Source of the DNA: Pyropia yezoensis
Lineage: Eukaryota; Rhodophyta; Bangiophyceae; Bangiales; Bangiaceae
Assembly: GCA_009829735.1 (NCBI GenBank)
Contig: CM020618.1
Location: 25,331,122-25,395,121 of the forward strand
DNA: 64,000 nt
Reading direction: 5' to 3'
Shown: positions 29,928-40,983 of the stretch, one piece after another
How the letters are laid out: the number at the start of each line of letters is the position of its first letter
How positions within the stretch are numbered: the first letter of the stretch is position 1
Program-made: the position numbers and the translations under genes
The notes under the pieces: generated by a model
Seen by the model: only the letters and a program-made list of their open reading frames with translations
Told to the model about the DNA's origin: nothing
The model's database searches: none

Positions 29928-30948
29928 GGATTTACTGACATAGCGTTGGTCTTCGCAGCCTGCACCATGTCTGCCAACATGGTCTTCCCCCAGCAGCCGG
30001 TACGTGCATATGCGCTTATGGCTCCTGGTCGAGGAGGCGTGACCGTCACCCAGCGTCTGTTCCATGCTGGGCTGCCTGAGCTGCTTTTGTTTCACGCAGG
30101 GCTACCAACGTGGTGGCTTTATTGTTTTTATCCTGATCTAACCACTGTGTCTAGCCGTATGGACGTTGTCTGCTTTGCTTTGGTTTACCGCCTCCTTATC
30201 GGTATCTGGGACCAGCTCGCTTGCGATTGTCTGTGCAGGCTGGTGGGGGCTTCATGCAGGGCGGAAAATGGAGGCGGCGGTGGTGGCGGAGGTGGGGGCA
30301 GCTTCTACCAAACTAGTTTCGGTCAGCCTGCCGGTGTACGCTCGATCCGCTGGCCGCATCGGGTCCGAAAGACAGTGCAGGGCGTTGGTGCTGGGGTTGC
30401 ACCGTGAGCGTGCAGACTGGTGGGAACCAGGTGGGAGTGTGACATGCTTGGGTTTCCAAGGGAGCCTGCTTGCGTCGAATGTGAGGGCCTTCGTTCTCAC
30501 GTTGACAAGCGAACGCTGACAGGTGTGATGGCTCTGTTCGTGTTCCTGGTCACCACTTTCCAGTTGTTTTTTCGTTAAACTTCTGCGCGCATGTGCTTTT
30601 TCTCAACCAAGGTGCCAGACTACTACATGCCCGCCGCTCCTGCGCCATCTACGGATGACTTTGAGAATGAACCACCCTTATTGGAAGGCATGTGGACTCT
30701 TGTGTGACACCCGTATTTGCAGCTGGTCCTGGTCGTGACACCCGTTTTTGCAGCTGGTCTTGGTCGCTTATGTATTTGTTAGCACTGTCTTCACTGTGGC
30801 TCGCTCGGTCCCTGGCCGTCTCTGCGGGATGTCTGCGGTACGGTCCGCAGCTAACCGAATGATGTTCTTGGTCTTGTGTTCGGTCGTGGCCATTTGTGTC
30901 GATGACCGCAGAGCTGGCCATCAACGTGGAGCACTTTTTTTTTTGCAT
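29928..30948. other. Spacer with a short tandem duplication
   Basis: A 31-bp unit starting GTGACACCCG occurs twice in tandem at 30704-30734 and 30735-30765, with two differences. A GGCGGTGGTGGC stretch lies near 30274. I found no gene. Confidence 0.6.
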
Positions 30949-31004
30949 GTTTAGGGCGTGTCACGCCTGCACGTTCCCGAAAAAGGAGCGTGCAGCACAA
31001 GCCT
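30949..31004. mobile_element. Solitary end of the same MITE family
   Basis: The string GTTTAGGGCGTGTCACGCCT and the terminal GCAGCACAAGCCT repeat the right end of the 29295-29918 element with a few changes. No matching left end or target duplication was found, so this is a fragment. Confidence 0.7.
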
Positions 31005-31701
31005 AAAATTTAGTTTGGGGCGACGCTGCAGCCGCGGGCGCGTCGCTGCGGTAACTCAATTTTTACATTTTTATCGAGATAGGTATCTATGTACTAGCGA
31101 CGTATCTGTTTTGGGTGGGTGGAATGGAAGGGAGAGCGACAGCGCCACGCTGGCACGGTGGCCACCTTGGCCACTTTGCAACCTGTGCCACGATGCCATT
31201 GGCGATTGGATGGGTGGAGGGGGGAGAGGGGCCAGCGGGGGGAGTCGGCGGGGGGGGTGGGAGTCAGAGAGAATAGAGCGGCCACGCCCCCTCCGCCTCG
31301 ACCTCGTCATGCGCCATCCAAGAGGTCCATCACCACGCGTCGTCTAGTGGCGGGCGCGCACTGCGGGGGCGGCAAACCGCCTCCCTCTGGGTCGCCCTTC
31401 AATGGTGAGGCCGTCCGCCCTCCCTGCCTGTTGACGCCATCGCGCCCCATGACGAGGCCGTACGCCCCCTTCTTCCAGGCCGTGCGCCCCACCCCCTGCC
31501 AGGGGGCGGGCCAGGGTGACAAAGACGACTGCCGCTCTTGACGTCTGCTTTCTCCGCTCTACCCCCATGCAAGCAGTGGGCCTCCTCGCGTTGCTCACCA
31601 CAGAACTCCTTGGATGGGTCGAAATGGGCAACCCTCAACACTTTTTTAAAGGTTTTATAACAGTGTAAATGTGACGTGGACCAATAAAAGCATGCGAAAG
31701 C
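31005..31701. other. Spacer
   Basis: No convincing gene. Runs of G and GGGAG lie near 31210-31260. An AATAAA occurs at 31683-31688, shortly before the duplication, without a gene upstream that it could serve. Confidence 0.5.
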
Positions 31702-32056
31702 CCACCCACGCTGCTGCTGTGGTGCGGTGTGAAAGCCGGCGAAGCCTGCACCCTACCGCCGCCGCCGCCGTGGAGGCGTGCAAGACACCTTGAAAAGGGT
31801 CCAAAGCTGCCGTTTACTAAGACATCGACAAAGTTCTGTCGCCGCCGCGGTGAGGTCCAGAACGTTCCATGACAGGGCTCCACCCACGCTACTGTGGTGC
31901 GGTGTGAAAGCCGGCGAAGCCTGCACCCTACCGCCGCCGCCGCCGTGGAGGCGTGCAAGACACCTTGAAAAGGGTCCAAAGCTGCCGTTTCCTAAGACAT
32001 CGACAAGGTTCTGTCGCCGCCGCGGTGAGGTCCAGAACGTTCCATGACAGGGCTCC
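31702..32056. repeat. 178-bp tandem duplication, two copies
   Basis: CCACCCACGCT starts both units (31702 and 31880). The units share a CCGCCGCCGCCGCC run, GGAGGCGTGCAAGACACC and a common end CATGACAGGGCTCC. They differ by a 3-base deletion (CTGCTGCTG versus CTACTG) and a few substitutions, so this is a fairly recent duplication. Confidence 0.9.
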
Positions 32057-32726
32057 TGCGTCGCGATGCACGATCGTGTACATAAGGAAGGAACAGTCGG
32101 GTCGGGACAGTCTCAGCCAAGGCTTGCTGACGACGATGTGCGCACCAACTCGGGACGCGACCGACCGGCCCTCTTCGAACTGTCGCGCCACGCGCCTAAC
32201 GAGTAGTGAGACCCGCACAGTTGGGGTGCCTGACGCACAAGACGCGCGCAACTGGTGTGTCCACCGCTTGTGCGCATTGGTCCCCACTAGGGGTTGCCAA
32301 GCGTAGTAAGCGCAAGAAGTGCACTGCTGGCACATCTAAAGTACGTTGTCTCGCAATGTCATCCTCTCCTTAACTCGTCTCGGCTCAACCGCCAGTTGCA
32401 CCGGTGTGATGCGGTGCTTTCCGTACGTCCTCAGCGTTTGCGTGGGGTGCGACGTATCCGAACGAGCGCCGCGGCAGTCATGGCAATAACGTACTGAAAG
32501 ATTGTGGGACATTATTGCATGTCCGGGCATGTGCATGTGATTTAAATCAGAACGCCTTCGATTTTAATGCATCTCTGCTCAGCTGCCTCAGTCGTTCCCT
32601 ACCTGGCCGGCCGCGGCCCTGCTGGACGCGGCCACCTTTGCCACCCGACCCGTTTGCCGCCACGCCCCCCCCTCCCTGCCCCACTTCCCCCCTCCCCTAC
32701 CCTCCCCCTCGGACCCGTCCTACCCC
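32057..32726. other. Spacer downstream of mL53
   Basis: Ordinary composition to about 32590, then C-rich. No gene was recognised on either strand. Confidence 0.5.
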
Positions 32727-34031
32727 TCAGGGGCGTGCGGCGGCATCGCCTCCCGGCGTCACCTCGGAGGCGATTGCGGCAAGGCGCTCTCGGCGGAGGG
32801 TGGTAAACGGGTTGGGCGCCCCGCCGCCATCCCCGCCCCCCGCCCACCGCGTGGCGGCGCGGACCGACGTAAGGAGGTCATCGACAGTTAGGCCGACGGC
32901 GACGATGTGTTGGCGGGTGCCGTCGACTGCAATTGGCAGGGGATGGTGGGCGCAAGGGTGAAGGAGTGGGGTGGAAGCGATAGGCGGGTGGACAAAAAGG
33001 GAACGAACAGAAGAGCAGAGGGGGAACTCCACGACGACAAGAGTCAGCGTCCATCCACAGCCCATGACGCAGTTTGAAAACGGCGGCTTCACGTCCACCC
33101 CGTGCGGTCGCGGGAGGCGGCATCCGCCGCTGCTGCAGCAGCACGGCGACTGAAGGAGCAGCAGCCACACAAGCCACGGGAGCCGCGCCAGCAGCCGCCC
33201 GGCACACCGCGGCGAGGCGTAACCCGCAACCACCAGGCGATGCGCGTGGTAGACACGAGGGGTTGAGGTGGGCGGCAGGCTGGCACCCACCTCCCCCCCC
33301 GCGCCCTCCGCCTCCTCCTCGACTAAGCCCCCCAAAAAAACGCACCATACTCGAGGTCAATCGTCGGCGGCGCGGGGGTGGCAAGCACCTCAGCAACAAC
33401 GGCCAGTTTGGGGTTCTCCTTGCGCACCGGCGGCGTCTGAACGCGCGTCAGGAACTCCCTGTGAGCGAGGGGAGAAAAACGGAGGGCAAGGAGGGACGGA
33501 AGAGAGCGCACTCACCGGGCCATCCCCACAGTGCCAACCGCCGCGGGTCCAAGCAGGCAGGCAGACGGGCAGACAGGCAAGTCGGCAGACAGGCAGGCAA
33601 GCGGGCAGACAGGCGGATAGACAGACAGGCAGCACCACACCCCCATGCATGCACAGGGAGACAACCACAGCCACGTTGGGGTTAGGCGGCCGCGGCGGGT
33701 GGGGCGGCATCGGGGGTGCAGATTGCTCCCCTCCACCACCCCCACCACCAGAAATGAGTCCCTCACCGAGGGGGGACACATCCAGTGGATGGCACCGCGC
33801 GGCTGAACCCAGCAGCAGCCGCAACGCAGCCGCACGCGCGCATCCCCCTCCCCTCCTCCCCTCTACCCACCCACTCACCCACCTACGCACCCGCTCACCC
33901 ACCCACCCACCGTACCTTGCGGCCACCGCACGCGGGTCAAACGGGTTGAACGCGACGGTCGCCTTGGCAACGTGCTTGAAGAGGATGCGCGCGCGGCTGC
34001 CTGCTCGCAAGGAGCGGACGAGCTGGCCCAT
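32727..34031 (-). CDS. mrpl53: Mitochondrial large-subunit ribosomal protein mL53 (3 exons, 142 aa)
   Basis: Exons on the minus strand are 34031-33916, 33458-33346 and 32926-32727; together they make 429 nt, an exact coding length. Both introns are GT-AG (AG|GTACGG...CACAG|GG; TATG|GTGCG...TTGCAG|TC), of 457 and 419 bp. The spliced product has the family signatures: a basic start with FKHVAKATVAFNPFDPRAVA, then REFLTRVQTP, then an Asn-Pro followed by KLAVVAEV, then IDLEYVDG, and finally VGLTVDDLLTSVRA. This matches the mL53 fold (F-x-P-F-x-x-x-A-x-x-x-R then FL, a central Asn, a DG turn and a final helix). A nuclear gene for a mitoribosomal subunit supports a eukaryotic chromosome. No targeting extension is obvious. 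Confidence 0.85.
33553..33635. repeat. CAGACAGG/CAGG microsatellite in mL53 intron 1
   Basis: Imperfect tandem units of GCAGACAGGCAG and GGCAGACGG. It lies wholly inside the first intron. Confidence 0.85.
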
Positions 34032-34523
34032 GGGGGCGCCCCGGGTGGGAGGGGGAAGGAAGAGAAGGAAGGGGGGGGGGTGGTGGGAAGGGGCGGAGGG
34101 GGGGAAAGGGTGGCAGCCGGTACACAGTAGAGTGTGCAAACAGAAGGGGTGACGCGCGGGCAGGAGGGAGTGTGGAGATGGTGTGGTGGGGGACGGGCGG
34201 GATCATCACCAACCGACTTTCTTCGCTCGAAGCCGGGATTTTGAGCGCAGTTGATCCTATCAAGATACGAGGTCTTGAGCTGAAGTTGACATGTGGTTGA
34301 TACGGGATCAGCCGATACGCCCCGGGATGCGACATCACGTGATTGGAGTGTGATTGACAGCGCCTACACCAATGAAAAAGCAGTATTTCATGAGAGGAAC
34401 ACACGTCCCAGCAGCGGTCAAACTGGGGTGGACGGTCACTGCGCGGCCGTCCCCCCCGCTACTCCCCGACCCCGCGCTACTGCCGGCCGCGTAGCGCGAG
34501 CCTCCCACGCTACCAGCGCCGCG

Positions 34524-34915
34524 CACCACCACCACCGGAAGCGTGGGCCCGTGCACCACCACCACCGACAGCGCGGCGCCGCGCACCACCACCACTGGCA
34601 GCCCGACGCCGCGTGCGGCCACCACCGGCCCACGCCACCGCCGGGAGCGCGGCGCCAGCCCCCCACGCTGCCGACGCCAAGTACCACCTCGGCCGGCGGC
34701 GCGGCGCTGCGCACCACAGTGGCCGGCAGCGCGACGCGACCACGCATGTCCCCGCCGGCAGCGCGGCACCTCCGCCCACGCCGGCAGGGCGACAAACCCG
34801 CCCCCCCCCCGCAGGGCCGCCCTCCCGCCCCGCCCAGCAGCACGAAACCGCACAGCCACTCTCGACCCACAGCGTGACACCCCCGCCCCCTCCGGCAACG
34901 CGGCACCCCCACCCA
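34524..34915. repeat. 30-bp minisatellite, degenerating
   Basis: The first three units (34524-34613) start CACCACCACCACC and are each 30 bp. Later units keep the GGCAGCGCGGC core but vary in length, up to about 34915. Confidence 0.75.
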
Positions 34916-35710
34916 GCCAGCAGCGCAGCTCTCACGTGAGCGCGGGTGCCCCTCCCAGCACACACAGAAAAGAAAAGATGAAAAAGGAAAAGATACGAAA
35001 GCCACAGGAAAAAAAACATAAAACACTGCACAGGGAAAACACGCCACGCGCGTACACGCGCCACGCTAGGCAAAAGAAAAAGCGAGGGGCACCGCCGCCT
35101 CGACGGATCGGCGTTGGTGACGCCGGTCGGCCACCCCCTCCTGACTAACACCCCCCCCACCCTACCCCACCCCTCCCCACTCCCCCTTCCAGCCCCCCCC
35201 ACGTCCGCTCACCCATCCCTCCCGTGCTATCCCCCTCCATCTCCCTGCATCCCCTCACGCCTCTCCCCAACGCACACTGCCCACTCCCCACGCGGCTCCT
35301 CCGCCAGCAGGAGGGAATTCGCCAGCTCCCGCTCCCCGCAGTCACCGCCCAGCGCACACCCGTCGTGTAGCGTTCCGCCAGCCGAGGGTCCGCAGCCGAT
35401 GGTGGGGCGCCGCCGACAGTCGGCGCCAGAAGTGGTGAAGGCCGGCGATGACCTACGCAGCGATGACAGCGATGACGGTGGTGGCGGTGGCGGTTGCGGA
35501 GGTGGTACCGGTGACGGTGGCGGCGGTGGCGGCGGTTGTGGTAGCGGTGGCGCGGTGAGGTTGGCGGCAGTGGCGGTGGCGGTGCAAATGGTGGCGGAGG
35601 AGGAGGAGGGGCGGCCGACTGCTGCGCGTCAGCGCCTGCACTGCTGCGTGGGCTGCAGCACAGCCCACAGTGCTGCCCTGGCACACCCACTCTTTCGCGC
35701 ACTTCAGGGC

Positions 35711-35772
35711 GACTGTCTCGCAGTCCCCCAGGCTGCCCCAGGCTGCCTGAGGAGGGGGACTACGAGACAGTC
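35711..35772. repeat. Imperfect inverted repeat, 18-bp arms
   Basis: GACTGTCTCGCAGTCCCC (35711-35728) pairs with 35755-35772 at 17 of 18 positions. The 26-base loop holds CCCAGGCTGC repeated in tandem. Confidence 0.8.
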
Positions 35773-36352
35773 CCCTCGGGAGTGTCTGAGCGCGGCGATA
35801 ACTGGCAGCCTCAAGCCTGCTGCACCGTCAGCAAGCGCTCCACCCAATGAAATCGCGCCGCTCAGATCGCACTCGCGACTGGGGTCTCTCGCTCAATCGA
35901 TCAATTTTGAGCGACAGGCGATGCGCATCAAGTGTCGTGTCAAACCCCACTTCTGAGCGGAGATCCTCGATCAAGAAAGTTGAAACGGGCTTGAGCAGAG
36001 AAAAGCGTCTGCTGACGATGGTCGTAGGCAGAGACGACGGACGGGGGAGTCGAAGGCCTAACACGAGAAACGCTGTTTACATGCTGGAGTGTCGATACTT
36101 TGGTCTGGTAGCGGGTACACACGCGAGGATGACAAATGGGGACGCTACCAAAGACGGAGGTTGCCAGCATTTTGTTCTCCTCGGCAGTGCCAGCACTCAT
36201 ATCAATAAAGGACAAACAGTGTTCGTTCGTTCGCCTACAGTACGTGGCATGGTGGTTCTAGAATGAATTGATACGCCCCACCAATAATGATAGTCACACA
36301 GATAGTACACCCAGGGAGCGGCCCCCCGGTCGCGCCTCTCAGCGCACTCCCT

Positions 36353-37288
36353 CTACAAGCTCACCTCAAGCCACTCGACCGCCCGCCCGAAGGGCTCCTG
36401 CAGCGGCCTTGCGTTCTCGTGCCCACCGTTGAGGGCCTGCAGGTGCCGCAACTGCCGGCGGCTCATCGACCCAATCTTCGTAGTCACCACCCACGACAGC
36501 CCCTCCGTGCATGGTGGGGTGGTGAGGCTGCCCTTGTACACGCCGCACCCCACGTCGGCGCCCGAGAAGAAGTGCGCCTTGATGTCCTCCGCCGTCGTGG
36601 ACAGGTCGGCCATGTCCTCCATGGCATCGAGCGTGTTCTCCACCAGCGGGTTGACGGTGCCTTGGTCAAACAGCGCCGACATGACTGCAATCTTGCCGTC
36701 GGCCGCAAACGACACGATGTGCAGCTCCGCCGCCGTCCGGCGGCCGTCAATCGTATGCTCTGACGGCGTGTGCCAGTGCATGTTCTTGATCGCGTGGGGC
36801 TTGCCGCCCACCCGGATCTCCCCACAGTCGCCCTTGCACAGCAGCGCAACGGTGCCGGCATGGGAAGGCGTCGCGGTGAGGCTCAACGCCGTGGCCGGCG
36901 CCAGCAGGGATGACACGCTACCCGGCTTGACCACATCCGCATCGGTGTGGCGGAGGGGCATGGGCGACTGCGAGTTGCCCTTGCACGTGGCTGGCCACGC
37001 GGCGGTGTTGCCGTAGGACCAGTCATTGACGGGCTCTGCCGGCTTGGTCGCCGATGGCGTGGCCGTCGGTGTGGGGGTGGGAGTTCCGGTTGGGGTGGGC
37101 GTGGCGGTTGGGGTGGGCGTCGGCGTCGCGGGAGACGGCGTGGCCGTCACGGGGGCGGGGGTCTGCCGGGGGCGCCGCGGGCCATCGTCGTCGGCGCGCA
37201 CGCCAGTGACAGTGGCGGCGGCAGCGACGACTAGGGCGGCGCCAAGGAGGAACGCGGGGGAGCGACGACGACGGGCAAGGATGGCCAT
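36353..37288 (-). CDS. Secreted alpha-carbonic anhydrase, copy 1 (311 aa)
   Basis: It catalyses CO2 hydration to bicarbonate, probably outside the plasma membrane. The start is ATG 37286-37288 (TTCCATGG context). A basic N-terminus precedes a hydrophobic signal segment (residues 13-29), then a Pro-Thr repeat linker (residues 42-80), then the alpha-CA domain. Zinc ligands His171 and His173 (NMHWHTPSEH) and His190 (ELHIVSF) are all present, with the SLTTPPCTEGLSW segment (254-266) that contains the gatekeeper Thr. Cysteines at 151, 155, 248 and 260 could form disulfides. It is an intact single exon. The mature domain is almost identical to copy 2 (40984-41898), which points away from it. Confidence 0.95.
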   Translation of the reverse strand: MAILARRRRSPAFLLGAALVVAAAATVTGVRADDDGPRRPRQTPAPVTATPSPATPTPTPTATPTPTGTPTPTPTATPSATKPAEPVNDWSYGNTAAWPATCKGNSQSPMPLRHTDADVVKPGSVSSLLAPATALSLTATPSHAGTVALLCKGDCGEIRVGGKPHAIKNMHWHTPSEHTIDGRRTAAELHIVSFAADGKIAVMSALFDQGTVNPLVENTLDAMEDMADLSTTAEDIKAHFFSGADVGCGVYKGSLTTPPCTEGLSWVVTTKIGSMSRRQLRHLQALNGGHENARPLQEPFGRAVEWLEVSL

Positions 37289-40200
37289 GGAAGAGGGGTG
37301 GTGGATTGGTGCTCGAAAGTGGGGTGTGAAGACGAGAGCGGGCGGCTAGGGCGGCGAGCGAGTGGGCAATGAGGGTGGTTGAGGGTGGGAAGGTGTGTGA
37401 AGGCCGGCGGCTGTGCTGGGGTAGCGAGTGTACCAGCAAGTTGCGGCTACACCCGGTGTTGTAGCCGGGCCTTTTATGCCTCAAGGCGGGGGTCCGCGGC
37501 GCACCTCCCGCCGCGCCTCCCTCCCAGGTCGGGGCCCGGCGCTGCCGCGAGGGGGGTCCCGCTGCCCCCCGCCTCCCCCTGCCCCCGGACAGAGCAGTGA
37601 TGGACGGTCGCGGAAGGCCGCGGGCGCTGCCTTCGTCCCGCCCGCACACCCAACCCTGGGCGTTGCTCCCCTCCATTCCTGTGGTCCGCTGCCACAGCGA
37701 CGGGCAGCCAGGGCTCACCCCCCACCCCCCAACGGCGGGTCTGCCGTACAGCTCGGGGGTGGGCGTGGGGGGGGGAGGGAGCAGGGAAGGGCACGGTGCC
37801 CAATGCCAGGGGGGGGAGCTGGATGGCAAGCGACGCACAGCGGGCCCGCGCGATGGCGCGGGGCGACAGAGATATCGTACGCCTGCGAAACTGGCGGCGC
37901 ACCCGGTCTGTGCGGTCGCAAGCGTGTGGGCCTGCCCAGCACCTCCCCCCCCCCCGCCTGCTCTTCCTACCCCCGGCCCCGAGCCGGCGGATCCCGACAG
38001 CTGTCAAGAGATTGGCGGGGGCGGCGGACGGCCGCACATGGTCATCGCCCACTCTCCCCTACCCCCCCGCCCCCCGACGCACCGCCCTCAGCCCGGGCCG
38101 CCGGGGGGGCTCCCACAGCCACACACGAAAAACGAGACCGCCAAGGAGTTCTTGTAGCAGCAGCGCCACATCCCAGTAGGCGCACACACGGTAGGGCGCA
38201 ATGGCATTCCTCTTCGGATGCTTCGGCCGCGGCAGGGGCGGGCGGATTTTTTGGGTGCCCGTGACGCGGAACGGCGCGCGCTTGGCGGGCGGCCGAGCGC
38301 GCGCCTGCCGGCTGACGACCACACGGGGGTGGCGCGAGTGGTCCTGTGGTTGACAAGGCGTGGCTCATAGAATATGAGGCGCCGCGGGGTCCCACGGATA
38401 GCCACACGGTGGCGACCCGTCTGGTCAGGATGCGCCGCTTGTGCCCCTCTCCCTCCCCTCGCCGACCCCCGGCCTCTTCTCTCCGTACAGTATGTATGCC
38501 AAGCCGTTTCGTACAGAACACGGTACAGTATCTCTTTTACTGTACACACCCCGCTCATGCATAACCCAAGCGGGGTCGCGACACCCTTTCGACGCGCCCG
38601 CCCCACACCAACCGGTGCGGGTACCAAGCGACAATCGCCCCACACAGCCACTCACGTTGCTCCGACGACCGCTTGTGGGTTCAATGGGACATAAGTGAGG
38701 GTCCTCGACCAAGGGACACTTTTTGCGGCTTGTCTTGATTTTATCCACCCGCACCCTCCCTCCATTCGAGGTGCGGGCATATGTACCCCAGGCCAGCGAC
38801 CAATGGCGTCACACTGCGTAGCAGCGTTCACCGCCTGCACGGACACTGACGCCGATACGTACCGAGGGTACATACGTACACACGGCTGCCCCGACTCGGT
38901 CCCCCCGCACGAGCGGAGTCAGACCATCCGCAGACTGGGCCGATCCCCCCCCCACCCGCCTGACCCGAAGGGGGAGAGGGACGGCAACAATTGGCCGCTG
39001 GCTCCTCTTCCCCTCCTCTGCTGCAAGGTCTTCTCAGCGGACCGCACAGAGATGCCGGCTGGTCGACAGCTCTGACAGCTGGTGGAGCCTTCTCCACAGG
39101 CACGCGACAGTCGTCACCCTTCACCCCCCCACCTCTCTGAATGATCCTGCCAGCCGCCTGCACCCAGCCGCACACCACCACCAGAATCGGATGCGCACCG
39201 AACGCAAGCCCCCCCAGCGCAGTGGGTCTAAAACCGAGTACCTACATTTCCGTGCAAGACGGCCCTCACGGGGTCGTGAGGGCCTGCTTACAGAAGCCGA
39301 CCCTCCCACAGAGGCCGTAAAGGCCATCTTGCACGGAAATGTAGGTACTCGGTCTTAGACCCACTGCGCAGAGAGCAGAGCCCCCCGCTCTTCTTGCCCT
39401 AAGGCACTCGTTGAATGTATCGGCGGCGTTTGCCAAGCAGGACCCCGCGCGGGGCCCCCCACACGGGCGGGCGGGGGTGGAAAATCTGCGACGGAAGCGG
39501 CGGCGCTGCGCCACCCGCTTTCGCCGGCTCGCCATTGAGAGATTTTATTCTTTTCAAAAACGCCTGTGACGAGGATTTGGGGTGACCCCCGCAACCCCAG
39601 GTTCGTGTGTAGGGAGCTCCCCGCCTCCGTCTCGAGTCACTGTGCGCCGCTTACGTACCGGCCGCCGCTTGCCGGAAACGACGACCACCGACGGTTCGCG
39701 GCTGTCCGCGGGGCCGGCTCCTCACGAGGCAGATGCCCTGCCGCCGCCCATTTTTAGGGGCCCGCTGTGGCCTCACAGCCCGAACAACCGATCAGACGCG
39801 CCTTCGTGTGCGCAAAACTGCGCTGGCTTCCTCTGGCGATTCTTCCACGGCATTCCCCGTCTGCACTGTTGTAGCTTCACACCTCCATTCAATGGCCGCC
39901 AGATGGGGTATGGAAGGAAAGGGATGGCGCCAACCACACGTGCGATGACGGTTGGACAGGGGGCGCGGTTTCCGTACGTTGTATGCTTGGCGCGCGCGCC
40001 GCATGGGGCGGGGAGAGCGGGCACTGCCCGATGCAGGCGCCGGACCCGCCGTTTCCCTTGCTTTTTCTATCGACGGTGCCCTCATCGCCGCCCACCCTTT
40101 CCCGGTCTGCGTTTTGTTCCAGCAATGACGCGCAATGCTGGTCCACTCGCCGCGCACTACGCTTGTTGCGCTGCCGTCCAGGGGCGAATGACACCCCAAA

Positions 40201-40983
40201 ATTCCATAGGGGGGCACCGAGGCTGTGGGGGAAAAGGGGGGGTGGGGGTGTGGGCTAACCACGTACGGCCGTCAGCCGACGCGCCAGGTCTGGGGTGTGG
40301 GCACCCGTGCGGCTGCGTGCGCGCTAGAACAGGGGTTCCAAGGCGGCGTAGCACAGGGGGGTATCTATGGGCCTGCCAGAGTGGTCTGCAAATGCGCCAA
40401 CGGTTGATGGTTAAGCGGGGGAGGGAAGTATTCGTGGTGGTCGTGTGGTGGTGCGCCGTTTCTCCATTGCCGCGGGAAGAGCGCCGTTGCCGCCTGCGCC
40501 CCACCGCCCGTTCCTTCTCCACGGCGCTTGCCGTCGTGGAACGGGCGGGTCCCACACACGCACGCAGCCGGTCGGTGGGGAGGGGGGCGTTGCGCGCCCC
40601 ACGCTTGCGCTGCCGCCTGCCCGCGTGGATTCATTGCGGGCATATGCAGCGGGGACGGCCACTTGCCTGCCTCCCACGAGAGACGGCCATTGCCAGCCGT
40701 TCATCGGTGTCGCGTGCACGCCACCGCCTCGGGGGTGGGGGAACGGTACGCCTCACGGCTCTGTACGAGAGCAGGCAGCGAGTTCCACACGGCCGATGCT
40801 TGGTGGCCACCTCCGTGGATAAAGCAGGTGCCCCACTCTCGATGGTGGCGAAGCGCTCCCAACAGCAGATGCTCGTCGTCACCACGTGAGCACCCTCCCA
40901 ACTTTCCTCGCACCCAGTATCCCCAGCCGCCCACGGCCCTCCTTGCACCTTTCCCGCATCGTTGTGCAACACTCCCCTCTTCC
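37289..40983. other. Spacer between the divergent carbonic anhydrase genes
   Basis: About 3.7 kb that holds both promoters. It contains the long inverted repeat at 39217-39369 and a GTAC-rich patch near 38490-38545. The several overlapping long frames have mixed composition and no recognisable domain, so no gene is called. Confidence 0.6.
39217..39369. repeat. Long inverted repeat with 43-bp arms and inner hairpin
   Basis: Arm 39217-39259 pairs with 39327-39369 at 42 of 43 positions; with one more mismatch the stem extends to 39264/39322. The loop side holds a second perfect hairpin, GGCCCTCAC (39261-39269) with GTGAGGGCC (39276-39284). No target duplication is evident directly outside the arms. 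It could be a foldback MITE or a hairpin RNA gene. Confidence 0.9.

Larger units (their letters stand above)
34032..36352. other. Spacer with minisatellite and hairpins
   Basis: Contains the 30-bp minisatellite at 34524-34915, a GGTGGCGGTGGC-rich stretch at 35474-35600, an imperfect hairpin at 35711-35772 and less GC-rich sequence from 35850 to 36290. The long frames here are repeat-derived and no gene was recognised. Confidence 0.5.

Noticed and set aside
33553..33635. CRISPR-like array
   Set aside because: The units are short imperfect CAGACAGG microsatellite repeats without unique spacers, inside a eukaryotic intron.
34335..35047. Cys/Gly/Arg-rich minus frames and His/Pro-rich plus frames
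   Set aside because: They are translations of the 30-bp minisatellite, not independent genes.
39582..40889. A 435-codon plus frame upstream of carbonic anhydrase copy 2
   Set aside because: Composition is erratic (Arg/Cys/His-rich), with no domain, and overlapping minus frames are equally long. It is more likely promoter and spacer sequence.
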